DNA of 64,000 nucleotides from Oligoflexia bacterium. Lineage in GTDB: Bacteria; Bdellovibrionota_G; JANQFH01. The notes beneath the pieces were generated by a model. That model searched no databases. It worked only from the letters and a program-made list of their open reading frames with translations, and was not told where the DNA came from. A program made the translations under genes and the position numbers. Each line of letters opens with the position of its first letter. Position 1 is the first letter of the stretch. Positions 33,594 to 42,715 of this stretch are shown piece by piece. The stretch covers positions 445,442 through 509,441 of the forward strand of contig JANQFH010000008.1 of the NCBI GenBank assembly GCA_028277945.1, in the 5' to 3' direction.

Positions 33594-35305
33594 CGGTCAC
33601 ACTCTCCCATCACCGGATCAAGACTGGCAATAATAGCCACGGCATCGGCGATCTTTATACCCTCTAAACCCTTTTGCAGGATACCGAGGTTGTTGAAAGA
33701 GGGGGCACGAATGCGCAGGCGATAGGGGTGTTTGCTGCCATCGCTGACTAAGTAAAATCCCAGCTCGCCCTTCGGGCTTTCAATACCTTGATAGACTTCT
33801 CCTTGCGGTGGCTTGATACCTTCGCTAAACAGCATGAAGTGATGGATCATCGACTCCATTTCGTTATAGACGTTATCCTTTTCCGGTAGGATGACCTTTG
33901 CATTATCAATGTTGATCGGACCCTCGGGGAGACCCTCTAGAGCCTGGGTAATAATCTTGATCGACTCACGGATCTCATCGATACGGATCATGTAGCGGTC
34001 GTAACAGTCGCCGTTTTCGCGTGTACAAACGTTAAAATCAAACTCGTTGTAATTCAGGTAGGGCGCGGCTTGGCGCAGATCAAGCGGCACACCCGAAGCT
34101 CTCAGTATCGGTCCAGTTATGGCAAAGTCCATGAGTATTTCCTTAGAGAAGACGCCAACTCCCTGGGTGCGCTCCACCCAAATACGGTTGTGTGCTAGAA
34201 GGTTTTCTAGATCATCGAGCACAGGTGGAAGTTTTTTAAGAAATGCTCGTAACTCAGAGACAAAGTTAGGTGGTAGATCACGCATCATACCGCCGATGCG
34301 GGTATAGCTCGAGGTCAGCCGTGAACCACAGAGTTTCTCAATGAGGTTGTAGATGTATTCTCGCTGTTGGAAGGTATAAAAGAAGGTGGAGTAGGCGCCG
34401 ATGTCCATGCCATAGGTGCCCAAGTTTAACAGGTGTGAGCTGATGCGGGCTAGCTCGCAGCAGATAACGCGTACATACTGACAGCGCCTGGTGACGTCGA
34501 TGTCGAGCAGCTTTTCAACAGCCAGTACGTAAGCGACGTTGTTTGACAGCGGCGCAAGGTAGTCTAAGCGATCGGTGTAGGGGATGTACTGATGGTAGGT
34601 GCGGTGCTCACCGAGTTTTTCATAGCCACGGTGGAGATAGCCTATATGCGGATAGGCACGTACTATGGTCTCATCCTCCAGCTCTAAGACGATACGTAGT
34701 ACGCCATGGGTGCTGGGGTGTTGTGGGCCCATGTTGAGCATGCGTGTACCCGCGCGTGTTGGCTGTTCTGTGGTCTTTACCGGCTCCAGGGGTATGGTTG
34801 CTTGGTGTACCTCTTCGTTGATGGAGCCAAATATTGGCGACGGCTTCTTACGCACCTTCCGTTGTATTTCCATGAGCGCGAGCAAGAGGTTCTCTGGCCT
34901 TGGTGGACAACCGGCAACGTAGGCGTCGATGGGCAAAACCTTACCGAGCCCTTGCACCACAGAGTAGGCATCAAACATACCACCGGTGGCGAGGCAGGCG
35001 CCCATGGCAATGACCCACTTGGGTTCGGGCATCTGGTCGTATATTCTCCGTACCACGGGTGCCATCTTGTGTGTGAGGGTGCCAGCAACAATCATCAGAT
35101 CAGACTGTCGCGGTGAGAAGCGCAGTACCTCAGAGCCAAAACGAGAGACGTCGTAGCGCGAGCCAACAATGGCCATCATCTCAATGGCACAGCAGGAGAT
35201 GCCCATAGGCATCGGCCACAACGAGTTGCTGCGCGCCCAACCAATGGCTCGATCCATGGTCGTGGTAATGATATTAAACTTGTCGCTCTCTGCAGCTACC
35301 ACCAC
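33590..35305 (-). CDS. nuoBD: NuoB-NuoD fusion of NADH-quinone oxidoreductase
   Basis: 571 residues. The N-terminal part (about 1-155) is Nuo[30 protein letters not shown] and [10 protein letters not shown] hold the four cysteines of cluster N2. A linker (about 155-185) leads straight into NuoD (about 186-571: [37 protein letters not shown]-type [12 protein letters not shown], ending in [11 protein letters not shown]). The 150-200 residues of NuoC expected in a NuoBCD fusion are absent. GTG start with a good GGGGGA upstream. folE ends 24 bp before, so folE-nuoBD-nuoI may be one transcript. Confidence 0.93.
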   Translation of the reverse strand: MVVAAESDKFNIITTTMDRAIGWARSNSLWPMPMGISCCAIEMMAIVGSRYDVSRFGSEVLRFSPRQSDLMIVAGTLTHKMAPVVRRIYDQMPEPKWVIAMGACLATGGMFDAYSVVQGLGKVLPIDAYVAGCPPRPENLLLALMEIQRKVRKKPSPIFGSINEEVHQATIPLEPVKTTEQPTRAGTRMLNMGPQHPSTHGVLRIVLELEDETIVRAYPHIGYLHRGYEKLGEHRTYHQYIPYTDRLDYLAPLSNNVAYVLAVEKLLDIDVTRRCQYVRVICCELARISSHLLNLGTYGMDIGAYSTFFYTFQQREYIYNLIEKLCGSRLTSSYTRIGGMMRDLPPNFVSELRAFLKKLPPVLDDLENLLAHNRIWVERTQGVGVFSKEILMDFAITGPILRASGVPLDLRQAAPYLNYNEFDFNVCTRENGDCYDRYMIRIDEIRESIKIITQALEGLPEGPINIDNAKVILPEKDNVYNEMESMIHHFMLFSEGIKPPQGEVYQGIESPKGELGFYLVSDGSKHPYRLRIRAPSFNNLGILQKGLEGIKIADAVAIIASLDPVMGECDR

Positions 35306-35329
35306 AATCCCCCAATTAGCAAAGTTCTA

Positions 35330-35887
35330 TCACAGATTCGCAAGAGTTGTCTGCGTTAAGCTGAGAAACTCTTGCCGGCTAGCCTGGTTGGTTTGAAAGC
35401 TGCCGAGCATGGCGCTGGTGACCGCACGCGAACGCTGTTTCTCTACACCGCGCATCATCATGCAGAGGTGGTGTGCCTCCATGACTACGGCAACACCCAG
35501 GGGTTGCAGATGGGTTTGGATGGTTTCAGCAATCTGTTGCGTCAGTCGCTCTTGCAGCTGCAGTCGGCGGGCAAACACTTCAACCACGCGTGCCATGCGG
35601 CTGAGGCCGATGATCTTTTTGTCCGGTATGTAGGCGAGATGGCAACGTCCATAAAAGGGCAGCAGGTGGTGTTCACAGAGGCTAAAAAAGTCTATGTCTT
35701 TAACCAAAACCATCTCTTGGCTATGGCTGGCGTAGACGGCGCCGTTGATGATTTTAGCAGGGTCTTCCTGGTAACCCTTGGTCAGGAAGCGCAGCGACTT
35801 GCTCACCCGTGTGGCTGTTTGGCGCAGACCATCGCGCTCTGGGTCTTCGCCTAATTCGCTGAGCAGTTTGCGGATGAGCGCTTCCAT
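35330..35887 (-). CDS. folE: GTP cyclohydrolase I
   Basis: 185 residues. Converts GTP to 7,8-dihydroneopterin triphosphate, the entry to folate or pterin synthesis. Zinc ligands are visible in [10 protein letters not shown] and [13 protein letters not shown]; also [20 protein letters not shown] and the final SRQEFLSL. Length and motifs are normal for type IA FolE. ATG, first gene of a minus-strand unit with the nuo genes. A TTGACA lies upstream on this strand (35923-35928) but its -10 is poor. Confidence 0.96.
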   Translation of the reverse strand: MEALIRKLLSELGEDPERDGLRQTATRVSKSLRFLTKGYQEDPAKIINGAVYASHSQEMVLVKDIDFFSLCEHHLLPFYGRCHLAYIPDKKIIGLSRMARVVEVFARRLQLQERLTQQIAETIQTHLQPLGVAVVMEAHHLCMMMRGVEKQRSRAVTSAMLGSFQTNQASRQEFLSLTQTTLANL

Positions 35888-36016
35888 ATCTATCTATTTG
35901 AAATCATTTGATATTTTTAGAATGTCAAAATTTCGCGTAGTATGAAGAAAAGCCCTTACACTGTCAAGTCGTGCCATTTAGCTGGGAGAGGAACATAAGT
36001 TCTGTATACCGCTGCG

Positions 36017-36045
36017 TTGACTGAACCAAACGATTTCCCTATACT
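36017..36045 (+). promoter_or_regulatory. Sigma-70 promoter of the lipoprotein operon
   Basis: TTGACT (36017-36022), 17-bp spacer, TATACT (36040-36045): five of six matches in each box with ideal spacing. The start would be near 36052, leaving a leader of about 88 bases before the ATG at 36140. Confidence 0.75.
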
Positions 36046-36139
36046 TAAATAAGTTCCCGAACATCATTGAAGTTTCCAAACAGCTAGAGGGGTAACTATC
36101 CGTCCCATTGAGATCGTGTCAGGGCTGGAGGATAACTCT

Positions 36140-39100
36140 ATGAAACAGATCGGCTTGGTTGTTTGCACCACACTGCTGCTAATTGTGATTGGCTGTGCTA
36201 CGGGTGAAGATGACACCAGCAGCGATCCCACACCAGCACCCACCTCCACCACCGCGCCAGAACCTCCTGGTGCCTCAGGTACCCAGGTGATTGGTCTGCC
36301 CGGTCTCTGTGAGACGGGTGATGTCGCCACACTCAATCCCGATTCCAGCGGTAAGATCCGTTTCTCTCTACCACCAGCAGACTTTCAAGAGGTTTCGGAT
36401 TGCAGCAACGGTGATGACCGTGATGCCACCACAGACGAGTATGGTTTTATCTTTTTTAACCCCACTGCAGCCGACTACAGCTTCGATATCGCCGAGCCCG
36501 ACGATCTGGATGAGCCCTCCGCCAAGTTTGGTGGGGAGTTTGATCCCAAAGCATGGGACGCTGCCATCCAAGGTACCATCAACCCCTGGGATGAACTCGC
36601 CTATGATATCTACCAAAAACAGAAAGCAGAGTCCGGCTCCTCCATTTGGCCGCCGCTCTTTTCCACAAAAGAGGAACCTCCAGAGGTGGGCGATGAGGTA
36701 GAGTTTCGTTTTCCCAGCGAGGTCGATGTTGTTGGTGTCTGTGATGCCGTCACCTCAGCGATTTTGCGCAAAAAGAATAGCGTTGTCCGTATCTTTGTTG
36801 ACCGCGATGTGCCCTACTCAACCTCAGATGCAACTACAGACTGCAGTGTGAGCAATACTCTCTGCGATGGCGCACTCACCCGCATTGCTGGTGTCATTGA
36901 AAGCAATTTTGTCCCACTGCTGATTGATCTCTTTGCTGCGATTCCCGATGTTAATGGCGATGGCACCTTTAGTTTTGTGATTACGCCGCTTGTGAACCAA
37001 ATCAGCGAGACCGACGGCTCAGCCGAGGATATTCCCATTGGTGTGGTGCCGCACGGATTCTCCATGACCACCGATCTGCTGCCTTTTGACGAAGACACCA
37101 ACCCCTGTTCCAATGAACAGGAAGTTATCTATGCCCACGCTCCTGATCCAGATGGCATTTTTAACTTTCTCGATCCCATTCCTTTGAATACCTATATCTC
37201 TACGGATCTGTTGTCTATCGTACCGTTTCACGGGCAGAGGCTTGGTTCTTTCGACAAACATGTATTTGTGAATGAGGGTCAGCCAGAAGAGGAGTGGTTG
37301 CAAAACGTCCTCAGTCTTATGGCGGTTGATCTCAGTGGCTTTTTTGCCTATTCGCCATCTTTTATGTTTGATGTCTTTGCCTACTTGGATCTGCCATCGT
37401 ACGTGTCGCTGACATCGTCGGATCGTTGGTTTGCCGATATCTCTCTAGGCATGCAGTATCTCTTTGCCAAGTTTCTCTTAGATAGCCAGACCGACGACAC
37501 CGTCAACTTAGATAGCAAAAACTATGATACCGATCTCGCCTTTATCAGCACGCTCTATGGTGAATCTACCGGTACGCAGAATTTAGAAGAGAACCTCGAG
37601 TTTACCTTTGATCCAGCCATTGAGACCGAGTTTATTGCCATGTTCAAATTCTTCTCTATTGCCATGGCCGTAGCGCAAACAGCTATGGAAAAATCTAATG
37701 TTGATTTTCCCTATTACCTAGATCCAAACAGCACCCTTTATGGTACCGCCATTGCCAATGCCTCTGGTAGCACGCGTGCTGGCGCAGATGGCGGTTCACT
37801 AGATGACGACTCGTCTGCCAACCCCGTGGGTATTAATCTCAATGGTGAAAACCCCATTGTTGTTTTTGGCAGTACCAATCGTACCTTTCTCTTTGAAAAC
37901 CCAGACCAGTTTACCTACGCACCAGGAAACAGTTTCAAGGGATTTACTGAGGGACTTGCTTTTAACTTTGTGCGTGTGGGTGGACTGTTTGAGGAGATCA
38001 GCAACTTTCAAATCGAGGCGAACTCAGCCAACTGGAAGGGGTTTGTCGTGCGCCGGCCCGATATCGATCCAGCCTCGCCTGTTGTTTATAGTGAGAGCGT
38101 CTTTGGCACGCTCGACTCCACTACCGAGGTGATCGGGCCGAGCACCGTGGACTACGCCAGCCACATCTCTGGCAGCCGTGGTACGACGCTGGTCATCCGT
38201 GGCAACATTGAGGAGAAGAAGAACTTTACGGCGATGTTTGATCCCGACACTGGGGTGACCACCTTTGTCAACGTGGATGATATCGATACCTATACGATTA
38301 CCATTCCCACCACTCCTACAGACGCGAAAAACCTTGCGGTTTGGGTAGAGGCTCAGGTTAACGACGATAACGGCAGTACAGGACTGCGGCCGATGTTGGC
38401 TGTGGTCTCCGCCGATGATGTGCCTAATCTTGGCACGCTCACCAATGCCATTGACAACGGCGACAACCTGCCGCAGTGGCGTTATGTGATTCCGTTTGTA
38501 GATGGCGAGAATACCTTTATTGTTGAAGATTTAGAGAACTTTGATAGTGGCGGCTCGCTGCCCTGTGACGGTGCAGAGACCGATACCTCGCCTGATCCCA
38601 TTGCCTTTTCCACAGTTGGCGTGAACTGGGGTAGTTTGATCTACAAGCCTTTCTTTGAGCTGTTTGTGCTCAAATCCATTCCAGATGATCCTGTCTACAA
38701 CCCTCTCGATGACGAGTTCTATGAGCCACGTTTCCAAAAACAGCTAGACAGCGACTGTTTTGCTGACGCCGATGAAGACAATGACAACGCCTTGGGCACC
38801 ATTGCCATTGAAGAGTTCAGATCACCGAGTAATTTCCAGGAGCAGATCTTAACCTATATGGCGCGCGAAGAGACCAATGCGGTCTATACCAGCACCCATC
38901 CTCTCGCCAATACCGGCACGGAAGACACTCTTGCTGTGGATGTCGATAGCCGTGACGACGACGACGATGTGTTCGCAGATTTGGGCAATAACATCGGTGG
39001 CTACTCGGTAAAAAATGTTGAGAACAGCACGTTACAGGTCTGCCAGAGTACGATCAACGCCCACATCTCTGGCGAGATCCCAGTGGCCTCCCAAGATGGC

Positions 39101-39325
39101 TTTAACGCCACAACAGGGGATCTGGTTGGCCCTATGGGTTTCAACCCACCAAGCGGGCATGCAGATTGTTCCTCATCCGCCTTTTACCAGCTCACCGCAG
39201 GTCAAAGCTATACCATCGTGGTTGCCGGCGTGAATGGCACCACCGGGCCTTACGAGCTGAAGCTGCGGAAGTTTGACATTACCAAGGAGCAGGGCCTGTT
39301 CTTTCTCGTAGTCACTTCGGAGTAG
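36140..39325 (+). CDS. Large secreted lipoprotein with PPC-like C-terminus
   Basis: 1061 residues from ATG 36140 (GGAGGA upstream); GTG 36116 is rejected. Lipoprotein signal MKQIGLVVCTTLLLIVIGC with lipobox IGC. A Thr/Pro-rich stretch follows, then a large region with an EF-hand-like loop (PDVNGDGTFSF near residue 280) whose layout recalls M30 (hyicolysin-type) peptidases. The expected HExxH is missing there. Near the C-terminus, YQLTAGQSYTIVVAGVNG resembles a PPC domain. Acidic, Cys pairs scattered. Probably anchored to the outer membrane; function unknown, inactive peptidase relation only suggestive. First gene of a four-gene operon. Confidence 0.75.
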   Translation: MKQIGLVVCTTLLLIVIGCATGEDDTSSDPTPAPTSTTAPEPPGASGTQVIGLPGLCETGDVATLNPDSSGKIRFSLPPADFQEVSDCSNGDDRDATTDEYGFIFFNPTAADYSFDIAEPDDLDEPSAKFGGEFDPKAWDAAIQGTINPWDELAYDIYQKQKAESGSSIWPPLFSTKEEPPEVGDEVEFRFPSEVDVVGVCDAVTSAILRKKNSVVRIFVDRDVPYSTSDATTDCSVSNTLCDGALTRIAGVIESNFVPLLIDLFAAIPDVNGDGTFSFVITPLVNQISETDGSAEDIPIGVVPHGFSMTTDLLPFDEDTNPCSNEQEVIYAHAPDPDGIFNFLDPIPLNTYISTDLLSIVPFHGQRLGSFDKHVFVNEGQPEEEWLQNVLSLMAVDLSGFFAYSPSFMFDVFAYLDLPSYVSLTSSDRWFADISLGMQYLFAKFLLDSQTDDTVNLDSKNYDTDLAFISTLYGESTGTQNLEENLEFTFDPAIETEFIAMFKFFSIAMAVAQTAMEKSNVDFPYYLDPNSTLYGTAIANASGSTRAGADGGSLDDDSSANPVGINLNGENPIVVFGSTNRTFLFENPDQFTYAPGNSFKGFTEGLAFNFVRVGGLFEEISNFQIEANSANWKGFVVRRPDIDPASPVVYSESVFGTLDSTTEVIGPSTVDYASHISGSRGTTLVIRGNIEEKKNFTAMFDPDTGVTTFVNVDDIDTYTITIPTTPTDAKNLAVWVEAQVNDDNGSTGLRPMLAVVSADDVPNLGTLTNAIDNGDNLPQWRYVIPFVDGENTFIVEDLENFDSGGSLPCDGAETDTSPDPIAFSTVGVNWGSLIYKPFFELFVLKSIPDDPVYNPLDDEFYEPRFQKQLDSDCFADADEDNDNALGTIAIEEFRSPSNFQEQILTYMAREETNAVYTSTHPLANTGTEDTLAVDVDSRDDDDDVFADLGNNIGGYSVKNVENSTLQVCQSTINAHISGEIPVASQDGFNATTGDLVGPMGFNPPSGHADCSSSAFYQLTAGQSYTIVVAGVNGTTGPYELKLRKFDITKEQGLFFLVVTSE

Positions 39326-39331
39326 CGGGGC

Positions 39332-39739
39332 GTGGGGTTGCATCTCGATCACATTGCCATTGCGGTAAGGGATTTACAGAGAGCGAGCCAACTCTACGAA
39401 CAGCTGCTGGATGTAGATGCAGGTTCAACTGAAGAGGTGGCCAGTGAAGGGGTACGCGTACGTTTTTTCTCCTGCGGTGAAACAACCATCGAGCTGATGG
39501 AGCCTTTGGGAGAGGCCTCACCGATCGCACGCTTTCTTGAGAAACGTGGCGAGGGGTTGCACCACATTGCCTTTGCCGTTGAAGATTTGTCGGCAACGCT
39601 TAAGCGGTTAGAGAAGCAGGGGATCAAACCGCACGGCCCGGTTCGCCAGGGTTCGCAGGGCAAACAGATCTGCTTTATCCACCCGCGTGATATGGCGGGA
39701 GTGCTTGTCGAACTGGTCGAGAACAACAACATAGGTTAA
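39332..39739 (+). CDS. mce: Methylmalonyl-CoA epimerase
   Basis: 135 residues, GTG start 6 bp after the lipoprotein gene. A two-module glyoxalase/VOC fold: LHLDHIAIAVRDL with metal-binding His at the start, IELMEPLGEASPIARFLEKR, LHHIAFAVEDL in the second half and the final metal Glu in LVELVEN. It interconverts the (R) and (S) forms of methylmalonyl-CoA in propionate metabolism. The position between two lipoproteins is odd; no mutase or carboxylase is nearby. A general glyoxalase role is possible, but the match to the epimerase is close. Confidence 0.9.
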   Translation: MGLHLDHIAIAVRDLQRASQLYEQLLDVDAGSTEEVASEGVRVRFFSCGETTIELMEPLGEASPIARFLEKRGEGLHHIAFAVEDLSATLKRLEKQGIKPHGPVRQGSQGKQICFIHPRDMAGVLVELVENNNIG

Positions 39740-39743
39740 GCCA

Positions 39744-40463
39744 TTGACTCGGTTTCGTCGCATTAGCCTTATCTTGCTGCTTATCGTCTGCGCTGCCTGC
39801 AGTAGCGCCGATGTTGACACCTCTACCGTGGATGTGGTTGGCACGGTGGTCAACACCTTTAACATTCTCTCCACCTCACCGATCAACATTACCTTGGTTG
39901 GCTTAGGTCTAACTACCCAGGCGGGTATCCAAGGCAGTGCCGGGGTTACCGCCTTTACCTTAGAGAATGTACCGGCTGGCGAGCCAATTATTCTCAAGAT
40001 CGCGAGCGGCGGCGACTCCTTTAGCTTCCCATTCCTTCCGGACAGTGGCTTGCAAGTCAGACTCGGCTTTATTGATACTGCCAACTTGGAAAATCTAAAG
40101 ACCTTGTTGCCAGGCCAGGGTGGCAATCCCATTGACGATAGCAAGGGCATTATCATTGGCGCCATATCCGATGGCCAGCGTTCCAACATTACCTCGGTCT
40201 TGCTCTTAGATGACAGCGCTGCGCCAGTGAGCGACGTTGATGGGCCTTTCTTTTTCGAACAAAAGGAGGTCACTAGCTCTCCGTTTCTGAACTTTGAACT
40301 GAGCACAAATGCGAGCTTGCTTGCGGTCAATGGCTTCTATGTTTTTTTTAACGTGCCTGAGAACAACTACATCATCTCTTTCATAGCTGCCAACGGTGAT
40401 GATGACTCTCGTTCTATCAGCGTGCTTGGCGGTAACGTTATCATTGGGCAGGACATCCCATGA
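39744..40463 (+). CDS. Lipoprotein of unknown function
   Basis: 239 residues with TTG start, 4 bp after mce. Lipoprotein signal (MTRFRRISLILLLIVCAAC; lipobox CAAC). The rest is beta-rich with Gly/Asn turns (NITLVGLGLTTQAGIQGSAG; ENVPAGEPIILKIASGG), similar in style to carboxypeptidase-regulatory or Ig-like domains. No family recognised with certainty. Its stop overlaps the next start (ATGA), so the two are coupled. Confidence 0.65.
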   Translation: MTRFRRISLILLLIVCAACSSADVDTSTVDVVGTVVNTFNILSTSPINITLVGLGLTTQAGIQGSAGVTAFTLENVPAGEPIILKIASGGDSFSFPFLPDSGLQVRLGFIDTANLENLKTLLPGQGGNPIDDSKGIIIGAISDGQRSNITSVLLLDDSAAPVSDVDGPFFFEQKEVTSSPFLNFELSTNASLLAVNGFYVFFNVPENNYIISFIAANGDDDSRSISVLGGNVIIGQDIP

Positions 40464-42532
40464 GAGCAACCTGTTGCCACTGTCAAAGCCAGTACGATAT
40501 TGATGACAGTAAGGTTCCGGGCAAACGCGCAGCCATCCGCTGTAGTCAATGCCAGCAGGTGTTTGAATACGTGAAGCCCCAAGAAACTGAGAGCTTTTGG
40601 CAACCACCAGACTTAACCGATCAACCCTCTGAATCAGAGCCCGAGAATGCAGCAGAACCAGCCGCGTTGCCAAGCGCTTTTGAGCAGATGCAGACGTTAC
40701 AGACTGAGACTGCGGAAGAGAGTGTAGAACCAGTAGAGGCTGAGAGCCATGACGATGCTGACCTGCTTGCCAGCCTTGAGGCTGAAAAGGCAAAGGTTAC
40801 ACAAGAGAGCCAGAGGTTGGAGCAGGTAAACGCCCGTATGGATGCCCTTACAGATAGTGGCTCTCCGGCTGCAGTACCGCCTGCTAAAGCCGTTGATACG
40901 GCCTACTCGGTCATCGGTGGCGACGATAGCAACAATGAGCTCAAAGTCGCAGAGCAACCTCTGGATTTGGGTGAACCCATGGAGGTTGATGCGCCTGAGC
41001 CGCATAAGCGAGAGCTGCCTGCACAAGACAAGCCAGCGCCTGTGAGTCCAGGTCCTCAGCGGGTTGCTACGCCGACACAACAGATCGAAAAAAAATTAAG
41101 CTATGCCCCCTGGATGGCGCTCATGCTCAGCTCTTCGCTATTTTTTGTCACCGTGGGCATCCTCGCTCTGTTTTATATCTACAAGCGTAGCCAGGCAGTA
41201 CAGCCAGCCTTTGACACTCCGGTGGTTGCAGCAGCAGCACAGACCGCAACAACTTTGACACAACCAGAGGTAAACGCCGTGGACAGGGTTCCGATAGCGA
41301 CCCCCGTAGACTCCCCAAGCGAACCGGTAACCGGCAAGTCCGCTTTTGAGCTTGGCATGGCAGCCTATCACCAGCACTCTCTGGCTGCCTATCGTCGTGC
41401 TGAGAGTCATCTTTTAGAGGCGTATAAGCAGGAGGAGCGTTCGCCAAGAACAGTAACAGCACTCTCGCAACTGTACGCAGTGCTCGGTCACCACCTTGAT
41501 AGAGAGAAACTCCTGAAGAGATCTTTGAATCTAGCACAGAGGGTATTGCAACACCATGCCGAGCAAGGGTTTGCCCATCGTGCCATGGCCCAGGCCTACT
41601 TTTATGCAGGCAAGCATTCGCAGGCATTCGAGCATGTTCAGAAGGCCCTCGCACTTGCTGATGATGACAAAGAGGCCTACCTGTTGCGTGGCATGATCTT
41701 ATGGAAACTGGGAAAGGGCGGCGGCGGCCTACAACAGGCCTACAAGATGGCTCCACAGAGCTTTTTGCCGCTAGATCGACTGACCGCCTACTACTTAGAG
41801 AGCAAGAAGTTTAAAAACGCCTATAAGCACGCCGCCAAACTGATGGCTCGTTTTCCGGCACGATACGAAGGCTATTACTACGGGATGCAAGCGGCCGAGG
41901 CGCTGGGCAAGCGACAACGGGCCGAGAGTTTTGGCGAACAGGCGCTACTGCTGAACCCGACCGACAGCTTGCTGAACCAGGCCGTAGCAAAACTCTATCT
42001 CGATCATAGCAAAGATGAGAAGGCAGCAGAGCTGCTCGAGGAATTTCTTGCACAGGTTGAAAAGCTGAAACGGGATGAACTGATCAAGATATATATCCTT
42101 GTCGGTAAAGCGCTTTTAAAGTCCAAACCCAGAAAAGCACAGTTTTACTTTGATAAAGTGGTTGGCTGGGAAAAGGAGCATGCAACCGCACTGAACTATC
42201 TAGGGCTGGCACACTTCAATCAGAAGAACTACAAAGATAGTATCAGGTACTTTAGTGCCGCCCACAAACAACATCCCGACAATACGCAGATTACATACAA
42301 TCTTGCCCTGTCTTACTTCCACGCTAGCCAGTTTCGTCAGGCAGAAGAGTTGTTTTCACAAGTTGTTCGCAGCAATCCTCGGCATGAAGAGGCCAACCTC
42401 TTTCTCGCATCGGTCTTTGAGAAGCAGGGCAACCGTATCAAGGCTATTGCTGGCTTGCAGCGCGTGCTGCAGATAAATCCTCGCAATCAGGTGGCGCGAC
42501 AAAAGGTCAAGCGCCTCAAAGCTGGCTACTAG
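40460..42532 (+). CDS. MJ0042 zinc-ribbon / TPR membrane protein
   Basis: 690 residues. N-terminal MJ0042-type zinc ribbon: CCHCQSQYDIDDSKVPG, then CSQCQQVF (two CxxC pairs). An acidic, low-complexity region (about 50-200), one membrane helix (about 217-241) and a long series of TPRs (about 295-685, for example ALNYLGLAHFNQKNYKDSIR and ANLFLASVFEKQGNRIKAIA) follow. Expected topology is zinc ribbon in the cytoplasm and TPRs in the periplasm. Proteins with this start are common in myxobacteria and relatives, with no fixed role. It ends the lipoprotein operon and converges on another TPR/zinc-ribbon gene. Confidence 0.82.
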   Translation: MRATCCHCQSQYDIDDSKVPGKRAAIRCSQCQQVFEYVKPQETESFWQPPDLTDQPSESEPENAAEPAALPSAFEQMQTLQTETAEESVEPVEAESHDDADLLASLEAEKAKVTQESQRLEQVNARMDALTDSGSPAAVPPAKAVDTAYSVIGGDDSNNELKVAEQPLDLGEPMEVDAPEPHKRELPAQDKPAPVSPGPQRVATPTQQIEKKLSYAPWMALMLSSSLFFVTVGILALFYIYKRSQAVQPAFDTPVVAAAAQTATTLTQPEVNAVDRVPIATPVDSPSEPVTGKSAFELGMAAYHQHSLAAYRRAESHLLEAYKQEERSPRTVTALSQLYAVLGHHLDREKLLKRSLNLAQRVLQHHAEQGFAHRAMAQAYFYAGKHSQAFEHVQKALALADDDKEAYLLRGMILWKLGKGGGGLQQAYKMAPQSFLPLDRLTAYYLESKKFKNAYKHAAKLMARFPARYEGYYYGMQAAEALGKRQRAESFGEQALLLNPTDSLLNQAVAKLYLDHSKDEKAAELLEEFLAQVEKLKRDELIKIYILVGKALLKSKPRKAQFYFDKVVGWEKEHATALNYLGLAHFNQKNYKDSIRYFSAAHKQHPDNTQITYNLALSYFHASQFRQAEELFSQVVRSNPRHEEANLFLASVFEKQGNRIKAIAGLQRVLQINPRNQVARQKVKRLKAGY

Positions 42533-42676
42533 CTCTCGTACTCGTCCCACAAGTAGCTTGTACATTCTTTCCGCATCTAACGTCTACTCTATAGGCGTGT
42601 TCAACTCAGCCTTCGGCGAAATCAAGCGCAGGAGGCCGGAGGCCGACGAGCCATTTCTCGAAGGTTGTCGCACCAT

Positions 42677-42699
42677 CGCTAACGTAGGCGTACGTAGCG
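42677..42699. repeat. Imperfect hairpin between convergent TPR genes
   Basis: CGCTAACGTA-GGCG-TACGTAGCG folds into a 9-bp stem with one bulged A, in the 183-bp gap between the two convergent TPR genes. It may help termination, though no T run follows. The rest of the gap contains no gene that I can support. Confidence 0.4.
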
Positions 42700-42715
42700 A
42701 AAGAAAAGAGTTGTC

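Noticed and set aside
35372-35854. 160-codon frame opposite folE
   Set aside because: folE is unmistakable on the other strand; the shadow lacks any family features.
40206-40793. 195-codon minus-strand frame over the lipoprotein/TPR junction
   Set aside because: Spans two genes with clear starts, a lipobox and zinc ribbon on the plus strand.
41148-41756. 202-codon frame opposite the zinc-ribbon/TPR gene
   Set aside because: Antisense to TPR repeats, which often leave long open shadow frames; no signal or motif.
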